NCBI GenBank assembly: GCA_963556495.2
Contig: OY747705.1
Span: forward strand, 28,386,501 to 28,450,500
Direction: 5' to 3'
DNA length: 64,000 bases
DNA from: Valencia hispanica
Taxonomy: Eukaryota; Chordata; Actinopteri; Cyprinodontiformes; Valenciidae
The notes under the pieces are model-generated. The model did not search any database and was not told where the DNA came from. It saw nothing but the letters and a program-made list of their open reading frames with translations. This document shows positions 49,535-61,800 of this stretch, piece after piece. Position numbers and translations under genes: made by a program. The first letter of the stretch is position 1. Every line of letters begins with the position of its first letter.

Positions 49535-50365
49535 TTTCACACTTGGAGGTCCCAAGCAACAGTCAGGGGGGAACTTCAAAGCTCAGCATCACTAACCACA
49601 TACTCTTGTAATTTATATTTTCATAACCATGGCTTCCTAGGCTCACTGGAGCCTTGTCTGAAAGCTGACTGGGCCAAATGCTTTCATACACACAAGTGTG
49701 ACTGAAGGAGATTACCGTTTTAAAGAGCTTAGTTTAATGAACTCATGATTATAATCTTGGGCTAATTTATTGGGCTTCACATTGATCCTCCCCCTCCACT
49801 GGCCAAACTCTTCTGTGGACTCTATGCTTGTGCCTCTGTACAGGCATTGTGTAACTGTTCATTAAACACTCAAAGGGGGGCCCACCACTCATCAGACCCC
49901 CCACAATCATTCCCTAATGCCCCCAGGGTCGTCAGTGCACCACTGTCCGTTTGAAGGGTAGTAACCGTCACTTTATTGTTGCCAAAGGGCTCACTGCACC
50001 ACACGTTCATTCACTCAAGGCAGGTGGTCTTCTCTCTGAGGTCAACGTCTGAAACATGAGGCGAGGGTTTTTTATAGATCATTACCAAGATCTAAGCACT
50101 GAACATATCAGAGGTTCTTATAACCATTAAGGAATGTTAAGGAATGTTGAATATTTACCAATTCTTCAGTGAATTTTGGAAACATTATTGTTGGCTGTCA
50201 GGCCATTATCCCAAATAAATTTGAATGGATTTTCTATGCTATAACATCATTGTTTTAACATTTAAAATCAGTTTGTTGATGTTTGCATTGGATTAATTTC
50301 ATATAAGAAATATAAATGTTTAATGAACACTAACAACATTACAACATTTAGAAAAATAAGCAGTA
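49535..50365. other. Intergenic sequence with a possible conserved noncoding block at 49.69-50.0 kb
   Basis: 49690-50000 has clustered AT-rich homeodomain-like cores ('tttaatgaactcatgatta' and 'taatttattgggcttcaca') beside a GC-rich part, without repeat signature. Purely a candidate. Confidence 0.25.
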
Positions 50366-50379
50366 GGATCTTATTTTGC

Positions 50380-50733
50380 ATAGGCTGCACAGTGGCGCAG
50401 TTGGTAGCACTGTTGCCTTGCAGCAAGAAGGTCCTGGGTTGGAATCCTGGCATGGGGTCTTTCTGTATGGAGTTTGCATGTTCTCCCTGTGCATGCATGG
50501 GTTCTCTCCGGATACTCCAGCTTCCTCCCACAGTCCGAAAAACATGACTGTTAACTGGTTTCTCTAAATTGCCCTTAGGTGTGAGTGAGTGCGTGTATGG
50601 TTGTTTGTCCTGTATGTCTCTGTGTTGCCCTGCAATGGACTGGCGACCTGCCTCTTGCCCCATGACCACTGGAGATAGGCACCAGCCCTGCTGCAACCCT
50701 GCATTAGGATGGACGGGTATATAGAAGATGGAT
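50380..50733 (+). mobile_element. Full-length tRNA-derived SINE with 14-bp target-site duplication, plus strand
   Basis: The head is 'aggctgcacagtggcgcag' with 'ttggtagcactgttgcctt', then 'gcaagaaggtcctgggttg' and 'gaatcctgg' (A and B boxes). The body includes 'tctccggatactccagctt' and 'tgcaatggactggcgacct', and the tail ends in 'agaagatggatgga'. The same 14 bases, ggatcttattttgc, flank it at 50366-50379 and 50734-50747. The intact duplication suggests a fairly young insertion. Confidence 0.88.
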
Positions 50734-50859
50734 GGATCTTATTTTGCTTTAATTTGGCAGTGTGGAGCGTGTCTCCACCTTGTGGTAAAAGTCCTATGAC
50801 GCGTGTCCTATGATGAGGGTTTAATATTTTAGTCCTACTGATCACTATACCCCTGCTAT

Positions 50860-50965
50860 GAACTGGGCTTGTCCAGGGTGTACCCCAATGACTGCTGCAG
50901 ATAGGCACCACCCCCCCGACGACCCTGCGAGGCTAAGCAGGTATAGACAGTGGGTGGCTGGATGG
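50860..50965 (+). mobile_element. 3' fragment of the same SINE family, plus strand
   Basis: 'tgtccagggtgtaccccaa', 'tgactgctgcagataggca' and 'ccctgcgaggctaagcagg' followed by 'tatagacagtgggtggctg' match the 3' half of the SINE at 50380. The head is absent. Confidence 0.7.
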
Positions 50966-51650
50966 AAGATCACTACACATAAAGTGATCTTTGTTTATCT
51001 CTGGAACCTGCTAACTTCAGAGTTCTGTGAACATAACAAACATCAAAAATAAACCTTACAGACACATGTTAATAAATGACAGTTCCACTTTTAAGTCTTT
51101 ACTGATGGTATTCACAGTTTACTAATATGATATCTATACTCACAGGGCTGTGCAAAAGTATTGAGTGTGAATCATATAAAGTCATCTTCAGCAATATTTT
51201 GCAGAGGTTTTTTAACCATTTCCAAGCATTTTCTTTGAACTTTAGCCATTTTATTGATATTCAATACAGTGCCTTACCATTTTTGCAAGAAAATCATAAT
51301 GTTTTCTAACCTGTAGACATTCAAGCATTAAAATGGCCCTAAGGTCAGGGGATCAGGATTCTTATCATTTCTTTAGCTGATTTTATGGAAATTTTTATGG
51401 AAACAGTTTAACAAACATAAAATAGGGTCCATATACAGTATGCATACTGTATATAAAAGCATGCCAACCGGGTAGTTCTCAAATCCTGCCACATAGTGGA
51501 TAGATTTGCAAACCTCGAACATCACTTCAGTGCTCCAAAACTTAGAGACATGACTGAATACTGGAAACATTATAAAACTGATATGAATATAAGGGAGACT
51601 GTGAATACCATAATCAAGAATGAATGCAGAACTATCGAAATTGCTTTTGG
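50966..51650. other. Unassigned AT-rich intergenic sequence
   Basis: 'acagggctgtgcaaaagta' at about 51141-51160 resembles a transposon terminus, but the following sequence is too decayed to assign. Confidence 0.3.
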
Positions 51651-51654
51651 AACA

Positions 51655-51810
51655 AATTCAATTAATTTTATTTATATAGCGCCGAGATGTCATCTCAATT
51701 GGCACTTTACAAGAAAGTTAATTTCAATACAATCATACATACATTCCAATCAGTTAAAACGTTCTCGATTTAAGGAATCCCGGCAGATTGCATCGAGTCA
51801 TCGACTTGCA
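51655..51810 (-). mobile_element. 5'-truncated L2-like LINE 3' tail, minus strand
   Basis: Its reverse complement shares 'tgactcgatgcaatctgc' and 'gtatgattgtattgaaat' with 32870-32970, and ends in the same '...gcgctatataaataaaat' tail as the LINE ending at 33026. About 155 bp remain. Confidence 0.8.
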
Positions 51811-52039
51811 GTCGTATTTTCATATGATGCCTGTGCCCCTCCCCTTCTTTTAGTGCTGCCCTGGCCGACTGCTCAAATGACCGATATAAAAAGCTGCCAC
51901 TGTTTGCAATAAACTTTGCTTATTTCCTTTTCATGACTAAAACACTTTCTTTTAAAATAATTTGAAGACATGTTTTCACAATTAGATGTATGCATTGAAA
52001 CAGAATAGTCTTGCACAGTTCAAGAATTTTCACAGGAGG

Positions 52040-52198
52040 ACTTCACTTCCCACAATGCAGAGCATATCCTTTGACGGAGATGACGTCTAGTCTTTTCCTC
52101 CTCCGTCAAGGGCACAGAAAACCTAGCAGCTGAAGCCTGCACGTGTAGCCGTAATAAAGCTTGTTATCGTTTCTGTTTTGGACCGGGCACTGGTAGAG
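52040..52198 (+). promoter_or_regulatory. Probable promoter and 5' UTR of timm13
   Basis: It holds 'acttcccacaatgc' (52045-52058), close to the ZNF143/THAP11-type motif of many nuclear-encoded mitochondrial gene promoters. It also holds 'tgacgtct' (52081-52088), one base off a CRE. The start codon follows at 52199. The start site was not determined. Confidence 0.4.
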
Positions 52199-54982
52199 AT
52201 GGACGGGTTCGGGTCAGACTTCTCAGCAGGAGGGTCCGGAGGTAAAATAGACACCGGGACCATCATGGAGCAGGTTAAGGTCCAAATCGCGGTGGCTAAC
52301 GCTCAGGAGCTCCTGCAGGTAAACCAATGGACTTTCGATGCTAAGCCAACAAGATACAGACGAGCTGAGGGTTACATGCGAATACGGCTGCGAAGATGTT
52401 TTTATGTAGCTGATAGGCTGTCAGCTTGTGAGAAAAAAATATTCTAAATAAAGACTGGTTGTAATAAAGGGTTGCTTGTGTTGCCCACTCCGAATGATGC
52501 TACAATGACCACTGTTTTTATGCTTTAGAGAATGACTGATAAATGCTTCAAGAAGTGCATAGGAAAGCCTGGAAGCTCATTGGACAATTCTGAACAGGTA
52601 TGTGCTTTAGAGAGATAGCGACGTTTTCTATTACACCCATCACTGATTACAGACAACAGTATAAGTTAACATTGACTTTCTGTAATTTAAAGTTGAATTC
52701 AACACTTTATGTTGGAGCTGCATCATGTTGTCGTCATCGCCATGTGACCCGTGTGATATCCCCTCTGTGCATTATTTCATTACTGTAGCCGCTCATGCAC
52801 AAGCTAACTAAGCTGCTGCATAGAACCTCAAAGCCAGTAGGGGGCCCCCAAGAGGACTGGAGGTCTTGCACAGAATACAGACCCTTTCCAAAAAAAATAG
52901 AATATCATGGAAAAGTTTGTTTCCATAATTCCATTCAAAATGTTAAACTATTATAGATTCAGGGCCCACAACTTAAACAATTTCAAGTGTTTAGTCTTTG
53001 TACATAATTTGGGCTTCCAGCTCGTAAAGCAGGATTTCAAAAAAATTAGAAAACTGAAGAAATTACCATTTACTTAGTTTTTGCAGAAAAACTAAGAAAT
53101 CAAAATATAGTACTTATAGTAATGAGTGTGTATATTTTACACTGGACCTTGGTTGGGTTCTGTTCCTCACCCATCTTCCTCCAAACCCTTGGACCTTGAT
53201 TCCTGAATGAAAGGCACACTTTACTTTCATCGGAAAAGAGGACCTTGGACCACTGGCCAACAGTACAGTCCTTCTTCACCTTGGCCCAGTTGAGACGGGT
53301 CTGAATGTGGTGGTTTTTGAAGCTGTGACTCCCGCCTCCTTCCACTCTTTATTGATCTCTGCCAGATTTATGAATTCTCTCTGTTTGATAATCTTCTGAA
53401 GCCCACGGTCAGTTCCTGCTACATTTTGCCCTTTCACTAGACTTTTCATTGATTTGGTTGGACACAGCACTCTGTGAACAGCCAGCCTCCTTAGCTATGA
53501 ACTTTTGTGGCTTACCCATCCTGTGGAAGGTATCAGTAATGGTCTTCTGGCCAGTTGTCAGGTCTCCAGTCTTCCTCGTATTGAACCCAACTTGGACAAT
53601 TGAACCCAAGTGAAGCAATTTAATGACACCTGGGAAAACCTGTGCAGGTGCTTTGAGTTTAGTAGATGAGTAGTGTTGACATTCAGTTTAAAACATTAAT
53701 TCTTCACAGTATCCTAATTTTTTTGAATTCCTGTTTTCGTGGGTTTTATGAGCTGGAAGCCCAAATTATGTAAAATTAAACGACTAAATACTTGAAATTG
53801 TTTAAGTTGTGGGCCCTGAATCTATATTCTATGGAAGTTTAACATTTTGAATGGAATTATGTAAATAAATAAACTTTTCCAGAGTATTAAAATTTTTTGG
53901 AAAAGCTCTGTATATCTAAAAACAAAAAATTTGTTCTGTTTGGGGAGGCCCCTGCTTTAATCTTTGCTTTATAGGATATCACATTATCAGAAATAAACAT
54001 GTCTTTAAAAGTTAAGCGTTTAGGGGGAATTTAGAGAGGTTGCAAATGTAATTCTAAGATCATTATACATAATATAGTATTTATACTTTAGTCATAACAG
54101 ATGTTGCTAATTTAACTAAGCCTGCCTTTTGTCTTATTTTAATGCACCGTTTAACTATAAATAAAGCCAATAAATGAATAACCACTGGCTCCTTTCTCCC
54201 GACATTACATTGAAATGTTATACTCCAGACATAACTGTCTGACAAAATGAATTAGAGAAATAACTTTGTCTGTACAATTTATTTGATACATAATGCAAAC
54301 ATGAACCAGGGCCCTGAATCAAAGTCTACCTATGGGCCAATCAATGTTGGGTCTATTCAGATTATCATATTTCAATTACCATACATTTACAATCTGCAAT
54401 GTAGTAATATACTTGGCACAAAATAAGAGTTTGAGGTTTTTTCTTTTTTTCTTTGGAGCTGCACAATATTTTAAATCACAAACTTCATTACGTATTTCAA
54501 TTGCAAAGAGCTGCTTAAATGCAATATTTGGCTGGTTATTTTATTTTAGGTGCCATGTATGGGCATCCCAAAAAAACAATATTACATTTGGGCTATTGTA
54601 TATAATTTTCCTTGCCCTCGACACCCAAATTTCTTGTATACTTTTCTAGTGGCTGAGATGCTTAACCTCCCTAAGTGAAGTGGGGGCATTATGACTGTGA
54701 AAAGAAGAAGTTAGGAAATTGTGATATAATTGTGATCCAAATCATCAGAAAATTTAGCAATAGTTTCATATATACATGTTTTCCTGATATCGTGCAGCCT
54801 ATAGCTTTATTTCCACTGCAATGATGCAACATAATTATCTCTCTTTAAAGATGCTACACCTGTTTTCTTTTTCGCCCTCTCAGAAATGCATCGCCATGTG
54901 TATGGACAGATATATGGACGCCTGGAACACTGTGTCCCGAACATACAACTCCAGGTTGCAGAGGGAGCGAGCTCGCATATGA
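52199..54982 (+). CDS. timm13: TIMM13, small Tim chaperone of the mitochondrial intermembrane space
   Basis: Three exons join in phase 0. They are 52199-52318 (40 codons, donor CAG|gtaaac), 52529-52597 (23 codons, between ...gctttag and CAG|gtatgt) and 54884-54982 (32 codons plus TGA, after ...ctctcag). The product is 95 residues, equal to human TIMM13, and near-identical to it from [19 protein letters not shown] onwards. The twin CX3C motif of small Tims is intact (CFKKC in exon 2, CIAMC in exon 3). Its four cysteines form two disulphides through the Mia40 relay. The protein pairs with Tim8 as a hexamer that escorts hydrophobic inner- and outer-membrane precursors through the intermembrane space. 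The start is the ATG at 52199; the upstream in-frame TTG at 52178 is not needed. Intron 2 carries a Tc1-type element. A poly(A) signal lies at 55239-55244. Confidence 0.96.
52878..53910 (-). mobile_element. Tc1-like transposon in timm13 intron 2, minus orientation
   Basis: It is flanked by TA. Its termini are CAGACCCTTTCC... at the left and ...GGAAAAGCTCTG at the right, with inner arms 'ccataattccattcaaaat' and 'cattttgaatggaattatg' as inverted repeats. Minus-strand frames encode transposase pieces: a helix-turn-helix-like N-terminus (53409-53618, with [11 protein letters not shown]) and a central part with [12 protein letters not shown] (53100-53345), which holds a catalytic Asp. Frame breaks separate the pieces, and the rest of the catalytic domain is missing or decayed. 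The element lies between exons 2 and 3 and is presumably removed by splicing. Confidence 0.85.
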
Positions 54983-55238
54983 ACCCCCCTCCCAAAAAAA
55001 ACTCTACCTCCTTCTCTTCATCGGGTTGTTGCTGCTTAGAATGAGGACCAGCACAGGCAACACTGGGGGTCCCCACGCAGCTGTACGTTGTCAGCAGCAC
55101 AGCAATCCCTCTCTGTCATAATCAGAAACAGATAAGGCCTGTGGACCCATGGACCCATGAAAACATCTCTGGACATTTTTATTTTTACTTTTGAGGAAAA
55201 GATTGCCAATACAGTTTAATTATTCATGTGTTATACGT

Positions 55239-55244
55239 AATAAA
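55239..55244 (+). terminator. Poly(A) signal of timm13
   Basis: AATAAA lies about 255 bases after the timm13 stop codon, followed by T/G-rich sequence. Confidence 0.6.
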
Positions 55245-55269
55245 TGCTCTAAATCACGGTGCAAAGGTC

Positions 55270-57350
55270 TGTTTGACTGGGGAAATGATCAGACTGGACA
55301 GAAGCATTTTACGTGCTAACAAGGGTACATTGAAGGAAAAACAGACGAAAACAACACTCCACAGGTGGCGCTCTCTATCTTCAAATCTAAACCCTGTTAA
55401 AAAATAAATCCCCTCCTTGAAAATTGTTTATATAAATTGCACACATCACTCATTATCTATGCATTTTTGAATTGATCCCTCGTCTAGTTATGCATTTTGC
55501 CTGCAAGCCACAGGATCCCCTCTGCTCAAACGTTCACAAATCTCTGGATTAGACTAAGTTGGCAGACAGTTGATGTGTTAATGTTATTGGCTAAAGCTTG
55601 CCCCAGTTGCTAACTCCTGCCAACACCTCCAATCCGCCAGGTAGAGAGGATTTGTCCCGTTACATCTGAAATCCTGTCTGACAATGCTATTGGCGCTCTT
55701 AGCTAAAACAAGCAAAACCATAAGTCTTCCAGTTATAATAAACACAGTGTACACCATAACTTCCAATGAAGGAGGTGTCATTAAAGTCTCACAGCTGACA
55801 TTCACAGCCCTCCAGCCAGCCTATATCAAACTACAGCTGAAGAACAAAACTGTTTTGTCTGACATGTTTCCTATGTGTTACTCTATCTGCTGCCCTTCCA
55901 CAGTGGTGGACTTGTTTCAGCCAGGGTCTGCCTCATATAGTTAGGCTACAGCACCGTTCTCAGCTTTGTGTGTTGTTGGTCAGGCGTGCGGGGAAGTACA
56001 ACCTGCCTGCACAGTTTGAGTGAGAGAAACCTGTAAACATCTAGTGAGTGTGTGCAAAAAAAATAATTAATGGAAACAAATCAATAAATCAGATTTCTTC
56101 TCCGTGTGCTTCCCATCCAGCATGATTGAAGGACACTACAGGTTTCATTTATAAAGTTAGAGTATAGCTACTTTTTTACACATCCCCAAAGAAATCCCAT
56201 CTATCCTAAAAAAAAAACACATTGCATTTCTAAAGAAACGTAAATGAACCCATAAATGATTAATATACATAGTTTATCAACAGCATTGAAAACCAGAAGC
56301 TTGTATATACACGCTGGATATCTGTAACAGATGTGGGAGATTGTTTAGCCTACCAGGAAAGATGTGTAAAAAGCCATAATATATATATATATATATATAT
56401 ATATCTATTGCAGCATCATAACCTCAAGACAGTAAACTGCAGATAAATCCATATTTGGAATGAATTGTCTGTAGGGAAAAACAAAATTGTTTTTAATAAA
56501 TCACAAAATCAGAAAGTGGCATATTTGGGTTTCTCAAGTTTCCATAACAACCAGTAATCAATATCTACATGTCAACCAGGTATTTGGGAAGAATGACAGA
56601 AAAAAAAACTTCTATCCTGCATCACAATAACCTGGAAAAAATGCTTTCATCAGATAAAGTTTGAGCTTTCAGCAACAAACACTCCATGTAGGCCAGGCAG
56701 AATACAAAGAATGGATATGTGAACATCCCTTAATGCCCACTGTTGTGTACAGGGGAGGATCTGTGACGCTATAACATCTGATTTTGTTCTACATGCCCTG
56801 GGAAGTTTTTTATCATGAACCTTTTAAAATACACTAACATTTTTCAAAAGAAAATGGAATCTTGGTCATTATCAGGTCTTTCAGCAAGATAATAACGGGG
56901 GGAAAATGGTCAAACCAAAACAGGGTTCATCAGTCACAAAATAAACCTCCCATTGACATCAGAGTCCATAAACCTAAATCCTGCAGAAAGCCTGTCGGGT
57001 AAGCTGAAGATGACATAAGAAAGGACTGGGTGATGTTTTATAGAAAATGTGCAAAGAATAATCAAAGATCCGTCTTTCTGTATGCTCCAACCATGTGAAA
57101 TGTTATAGAGGGAATAAGGGCTGTTCTGACACAAAGGGGATTGTACAAAATATTGACAGCAGGGGTATCTAAAACCGTTAAGAATTATTTCTTAAAATAC
57201 GTTTCCTTCATTAGACTAATATAGTCAAAATAAAGGTAGCAAATTACACTAATTTTCATTATGAATTTATGCCGCTGAGATAAAAGATTTAGTTGTAAGG
57301 CTTTTTACACATCTTTAACAGTGGTACAAATAAATGTGGCAAAAATGCAT
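55270..57350. other. Intergenic sequence between timm13 and the polyserase gene
   Basis: These are convergent genes. An (AT)n tract lies at 56379-56404. No gene recognised; the small open frames show no domain. Part of this stretch could be 3' UTR of the minus-strand gene. Confidence 0.3.
56379..56404. repeat. (AT)n microsatellite
   Basis: About 13 AT units. Confidence 0.9.
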
Positions 57351-57353
57351 GTA

Positions 57354-58220
57354 CAGTGCTGTGAAAAAGATTTTTTTTCTTAAAGATTTGTTCTATTTTT
57401 TTTGTCACACTTAAATGTTTCAGGTAATATAGAACTTTTAAATCAGACAAAGACAACCTGAATAAAGACAGAAAGCAGTGTCGAATGATGATTTCATTTA
57501 ATTTGGGAAAAAGGCTATCCAAACCAAACTGTCCCTATGTGAAGGGGTAAATAACCCGCTTGTTAAATCCCAAATTAACTGTGATTAAATAAATCTTTTG
57601 TCTAGTCACACCCAGGCCTAATTTCTGCCAGACCTGTAGAATCAAGAAATCACCTGAACAGAACTGTCTGACATCAGGTAGGCTAAAAGGTCTAAAAAGC
57701 CAAACATCATGCCCTGAGCTAAAGAAATCGAAGAAAAGATCAGAAACAAAGTCTTTGACATCGTTCAGCCATTCATGATGCTTCATGACGTTAACCGTAG
57801 TGAGATCCTTTATCCACGAAAGGAGAAAACAAGGAAAAGTGCCAAACCTTCCAAAGAATGGCCAACCTACTAAAATTAGACATCCAGAACGTCTAAACCG
57901 ATCTCAGAACAACCCAAAGCACTGCAGGCCTAACTTTTCTCAGTTAAGGTCAGTGTTGACGATTCAATGCTAAGAAAGAGACTGGGGGAAAAAAATGGCA
58001 TCAATAGCTGCTCCACGATCAAAACCACTACTGAACAAGAGACCTGCTGGATAGCTTTTTTCCTTTAATAATGAAATAATCATTTGAAAACTGGATCTTG
58101 TTTTTACTCAGGTTATGTTTGTGTGCTATAATATTTTTTTGATAATCTGAAACATTCAAAATTTACAAAAAAAGCTAAAACAGAATACATTTGTTAAGGG
58201 GGAAAAGCATTTGCCCTCTT
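57354..58220 (+). mobile_element. Tc1/mariner relic, plus orientation
   Basis: Starts 'cagtgctgtgaaaaagatt' after TA and ends near 'aagggggaaaagcatttgc'. These are the inverted ends of a family whose consensus end is 'agtgctgtgaaaaagtatt'. Inside, 'aaagcactgcaggcctaac', 'cagttaaggtcagtgttga' and 'aagaaagagactgggggaa' follow transposase order. It is internally deleted. Confidence 0.7.
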
Positions 58221-58811
58221 GGGCGCTTTAAGTACGAAATCCTATGTTTCAGCACATCCCATTGTTGCATGATCGGGTTCCAACCCAACTTTGACGGCTA
58301 CTTAAGATTGGTCCATGTGTCATACCTGAGACATCAATATTGTGTGGAAAAGTGCACCATTGCAGGGATTTAAAACATCCATATAAATGTCATGTAGCAC
58401 AGCTATAAGCAGATCCATGCTGATCAGTAGTTTTTAATGCTGAGTCTGATCAATACTCTAAGAAAGCCACATGATATAAAAATAAAAGAAACAGCACCCA
58501 TACTAGTATTTATACCTATCAGGAAAATAAATAAGTGAAATAAATAATTTTAACTGTGCAACTGTTGGTAGGGAGTTAACCACACCTGATGATTAATTCA
58601 TCAGTACATGTTAAATGGTCCAGGTTAGGTTATTGCACAGTGTTGGAAACAGCACCCATGACACATAGGTCAGTGTTTTGTTAACCGAGGATATGTTAAT
58701 CTGGCCTTTTCCATGACTTTAGTCCTTGTACAGTACGGTAACATGCGGAAGAATCCGTAAAATCCACTGTTTCCACAAGTTTTTCTTAGACAGTTTTTTT
58801 CCCCTCTCTCA

Positions 58812-61800
58812 TCAGAAAGGTAGGTGTGTTGATATCCATTTCCTGACAGATGTCAGCCGAGTGTAAACCCCCGGAAAACCAGTTCGTCCACATCCGTGTC
58901 CCCAGCTGGTCACACCGGCAATAAACCACTGGCCAGAATGGTGTCGGCAAGTCAACGGCCCTCCAGAATCCCCCTGGAATGGTAAAGAGTCTGGTTATTT
59001 AAATACAAATAGCCTCAACTTTTAGCTCTCTAGTAAATAAAAAAAGTGCTTATTCAGGCAGAGGAGTACCAAAGTTGGCCAATAGGCTGTTGCTGACTCC
59101 AATTGAAAAGTAACACAACTTGGACAACTGAAAAGCAACATTTTTTATTTTATTTTTCTTGTATCGAAAATAATGATGTCTTTAGTAACCACATTTTTTG
59201 CAACCAAAAAAACAAAAACAGCAATTTTTGGTCCGAATCAGACATGGGCCCACTCTTTCAATACACTTGGCAAAATACAGCAAGCTTTTCTGAAGAAAAT
59301 CTTGTTCGTGTTGTGAAGAATTGATAGACATCCCAAAAACTTATTTTAAAATGTAATTATTTTAATAAGACAAACACGTGAGACCGGTTTTCTGCCTCAG
59401 ATCTATGTAAATCTATGAAAAATAAACTACTTTGTTGGTTTTAGTAAAATATTTCAGGTTTAGTTTATTTTTAGTTAATTTTCAGGCAAAAACCCATTTA
59501 AATATAATTAAATGAATTTGACCAGGTACTTTGATTAAGACAAGAATGTGATGAGTTTATATACATAAGACAATTAAACAGAAAGAGTTTAAGATGTGCC
59601 AAAGGTGTTAAAAAAAGACTTTAACCACATTTTTCCTTCTCCTCTAGTGTCTTGCAACTTTATTCTGCCATATTTGGGTTCCCCAAGTCCTAGAAACCTT
59701 TAAGACATAAAGGGCGAGAGTCACTTTGCTCTCTCTAAACTAATCAACCACTGTTTAAAAAGGGCCCAACTTTGCAGCACCCCTGAGAGCTGATTCTTAC
59801 TGCTCAGAAGCTGCCAAGAAAGGACCACACAGAAACTTGGCATAAATCCAGGCACATATATGTTTTTTTGTTTTAAATGATATCACATGTTTCTTACCAG
59901 GCAGGTGTCCCGTCCACCCTCCATTAATCCCGCACACATCATGTTGGGAGTCAGCCCGTTACCGTATGACAGCTGACACTCTTCCTGCTCAATTATGTTC
60001 ACGGCAGCTTTCTGTAGCAGGTTGGTCAGGGAACCTAGGGGAAATCATTATCCTTAGAGAGTCAGTTCTATTAAACATGTTGCACAAGAACCTTCAATGT
60101 TTTTATGATGCTATACCTCAGGATAAAAAAATCAAAAAATCTACTGAAATATACATTGTGAAAAGCATTTTGGATGGCTGGATGGATGTTGTCTTTTCAA
60201 AGTCGCACATTTACAGAGCCTTTCCAAAAATTTAGAATACAAAGAAAAAGTTTATTTATTTCCATAATTCCATTCAAAACGTTAAACTTCCATAGATTAT
60301 GGATTCAGGGCCCACAACCGCAACAATTTCAAGTATTTAGTTTTTGTACATAATTTGGGCTTCCAGCTCGTAAAACAGGATTTCAGAAAATTAAAATACT
60401 GTGAAGAAATCACCATTTACTTCTTAGTTTTTGCAGAAAAAAAAGGAATTAGGATCACATCAAATCAGTCACAATATAGTACTTCCAAAACGATATGTCA
60501 ATCTTCAATACTTACTAGGGAATCCCTTTGCCTTAATCACTGCCTTGATGCACCGTGGCATTGAGGCAATCATCTTGTGGCATTGCCTGGGAGTTATGGA
60601 AGCCCAAATTTCCTTGATGCTTGCTGTCAGCTCTTCTGCTGGTGCATCTTCTCCTGCCACATTTTGCCCTTCCACTAGACTTTTCATTGATATGATTGGA
60701 CACAGCATGCTTCCTTAGCTATGAAAAAGTTGGGGTGATTTCTTCACAGTATTCTAATTTTTTGAATTCCTGTTTTCATGGGTTTTATGAACTGGAAGCC
60801 CAAATTATGTACAAATTAACAACTAAATAACTGAAAACGTTTAAGTTGTGGCCCCTGAATCTATATTCTATGGAAGTCTAACATTTTGAATGGAATTATG
60901 TAAATAAAAAAAACTTTTCCATGATATTTAAATTTTTTGGAAAGGGTCTGTATATTCAGATGCAGACATGTTTTTGGCACCTAGATGAAAAAATGTGTAA
61001 GAACCATTAAATTAAAGGAATCTTTTTTTGCAGTTCATAATCTCACACTGAAAGTTTTAGAAAGATCCAACCTTTAATTTGAGTACATTTATTTTTTCAG
61101 TTGAAAACCCGTCTTAATATTTAGCAAAATGCTCAAAATGTTAAACAAAATCATCAAATGGAAAATCCTATTAGGAATGATTACTGGTTTTAATGATTAT
61201 TGTGATAAAATGTCACATGGTTAATAATACCTTTTTAAAAATAAATTACCACTAAAACAACACATAACATTTTTATTGTGATATAATTTGGATTTGCGTG
61301 GCCTTAAATCATACTGATCATGGTTCAGACCTGTCCACTATGGCTGAATTAAAACAATTCGGCAAGGAAAAGTGGGCCAAAATTCTTCCACAGACATGTT
61401 AAATCTTATTACTAGTTGTTGGTGCCAAGGGTGGCACAACCAGCTTTTGTGTTTATGGGGTAACAACCTTTTTCACATAGTCAAGTTGGTTAGAATTGTG
61501 TTTTTCCCTTAATAAATGACATCATAACTTGAAAACTGCATTTGTATACACACACACCGGTATAATTTTATATTAAATTTGCTTGAATGTGCAACAGTGA
61601 CATAAAAACAAACACAGAAAAAAGCTGGAAGGAAAATGTAATGTTTTCGTTCTCTCACCTCCCTCCTTCATGGACCCCCAGCCTGTGATGTAGCACTCTG
61701 AGTTCTCCAGGAAGAGATGCACAGGAGAGGGAAGACACACCGGCTGGATGGTGTAGGACACAGGGGCCGGGACCGACAGCTCCAGCAGAGCAACATCATG

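Noticed and set aside
52178..52198. Upstream TTG start extending timm13
   Set aside because: The ATG at 52199 gives exactly the 95-residue length of TIMM13; the upstream part has no counterpart.
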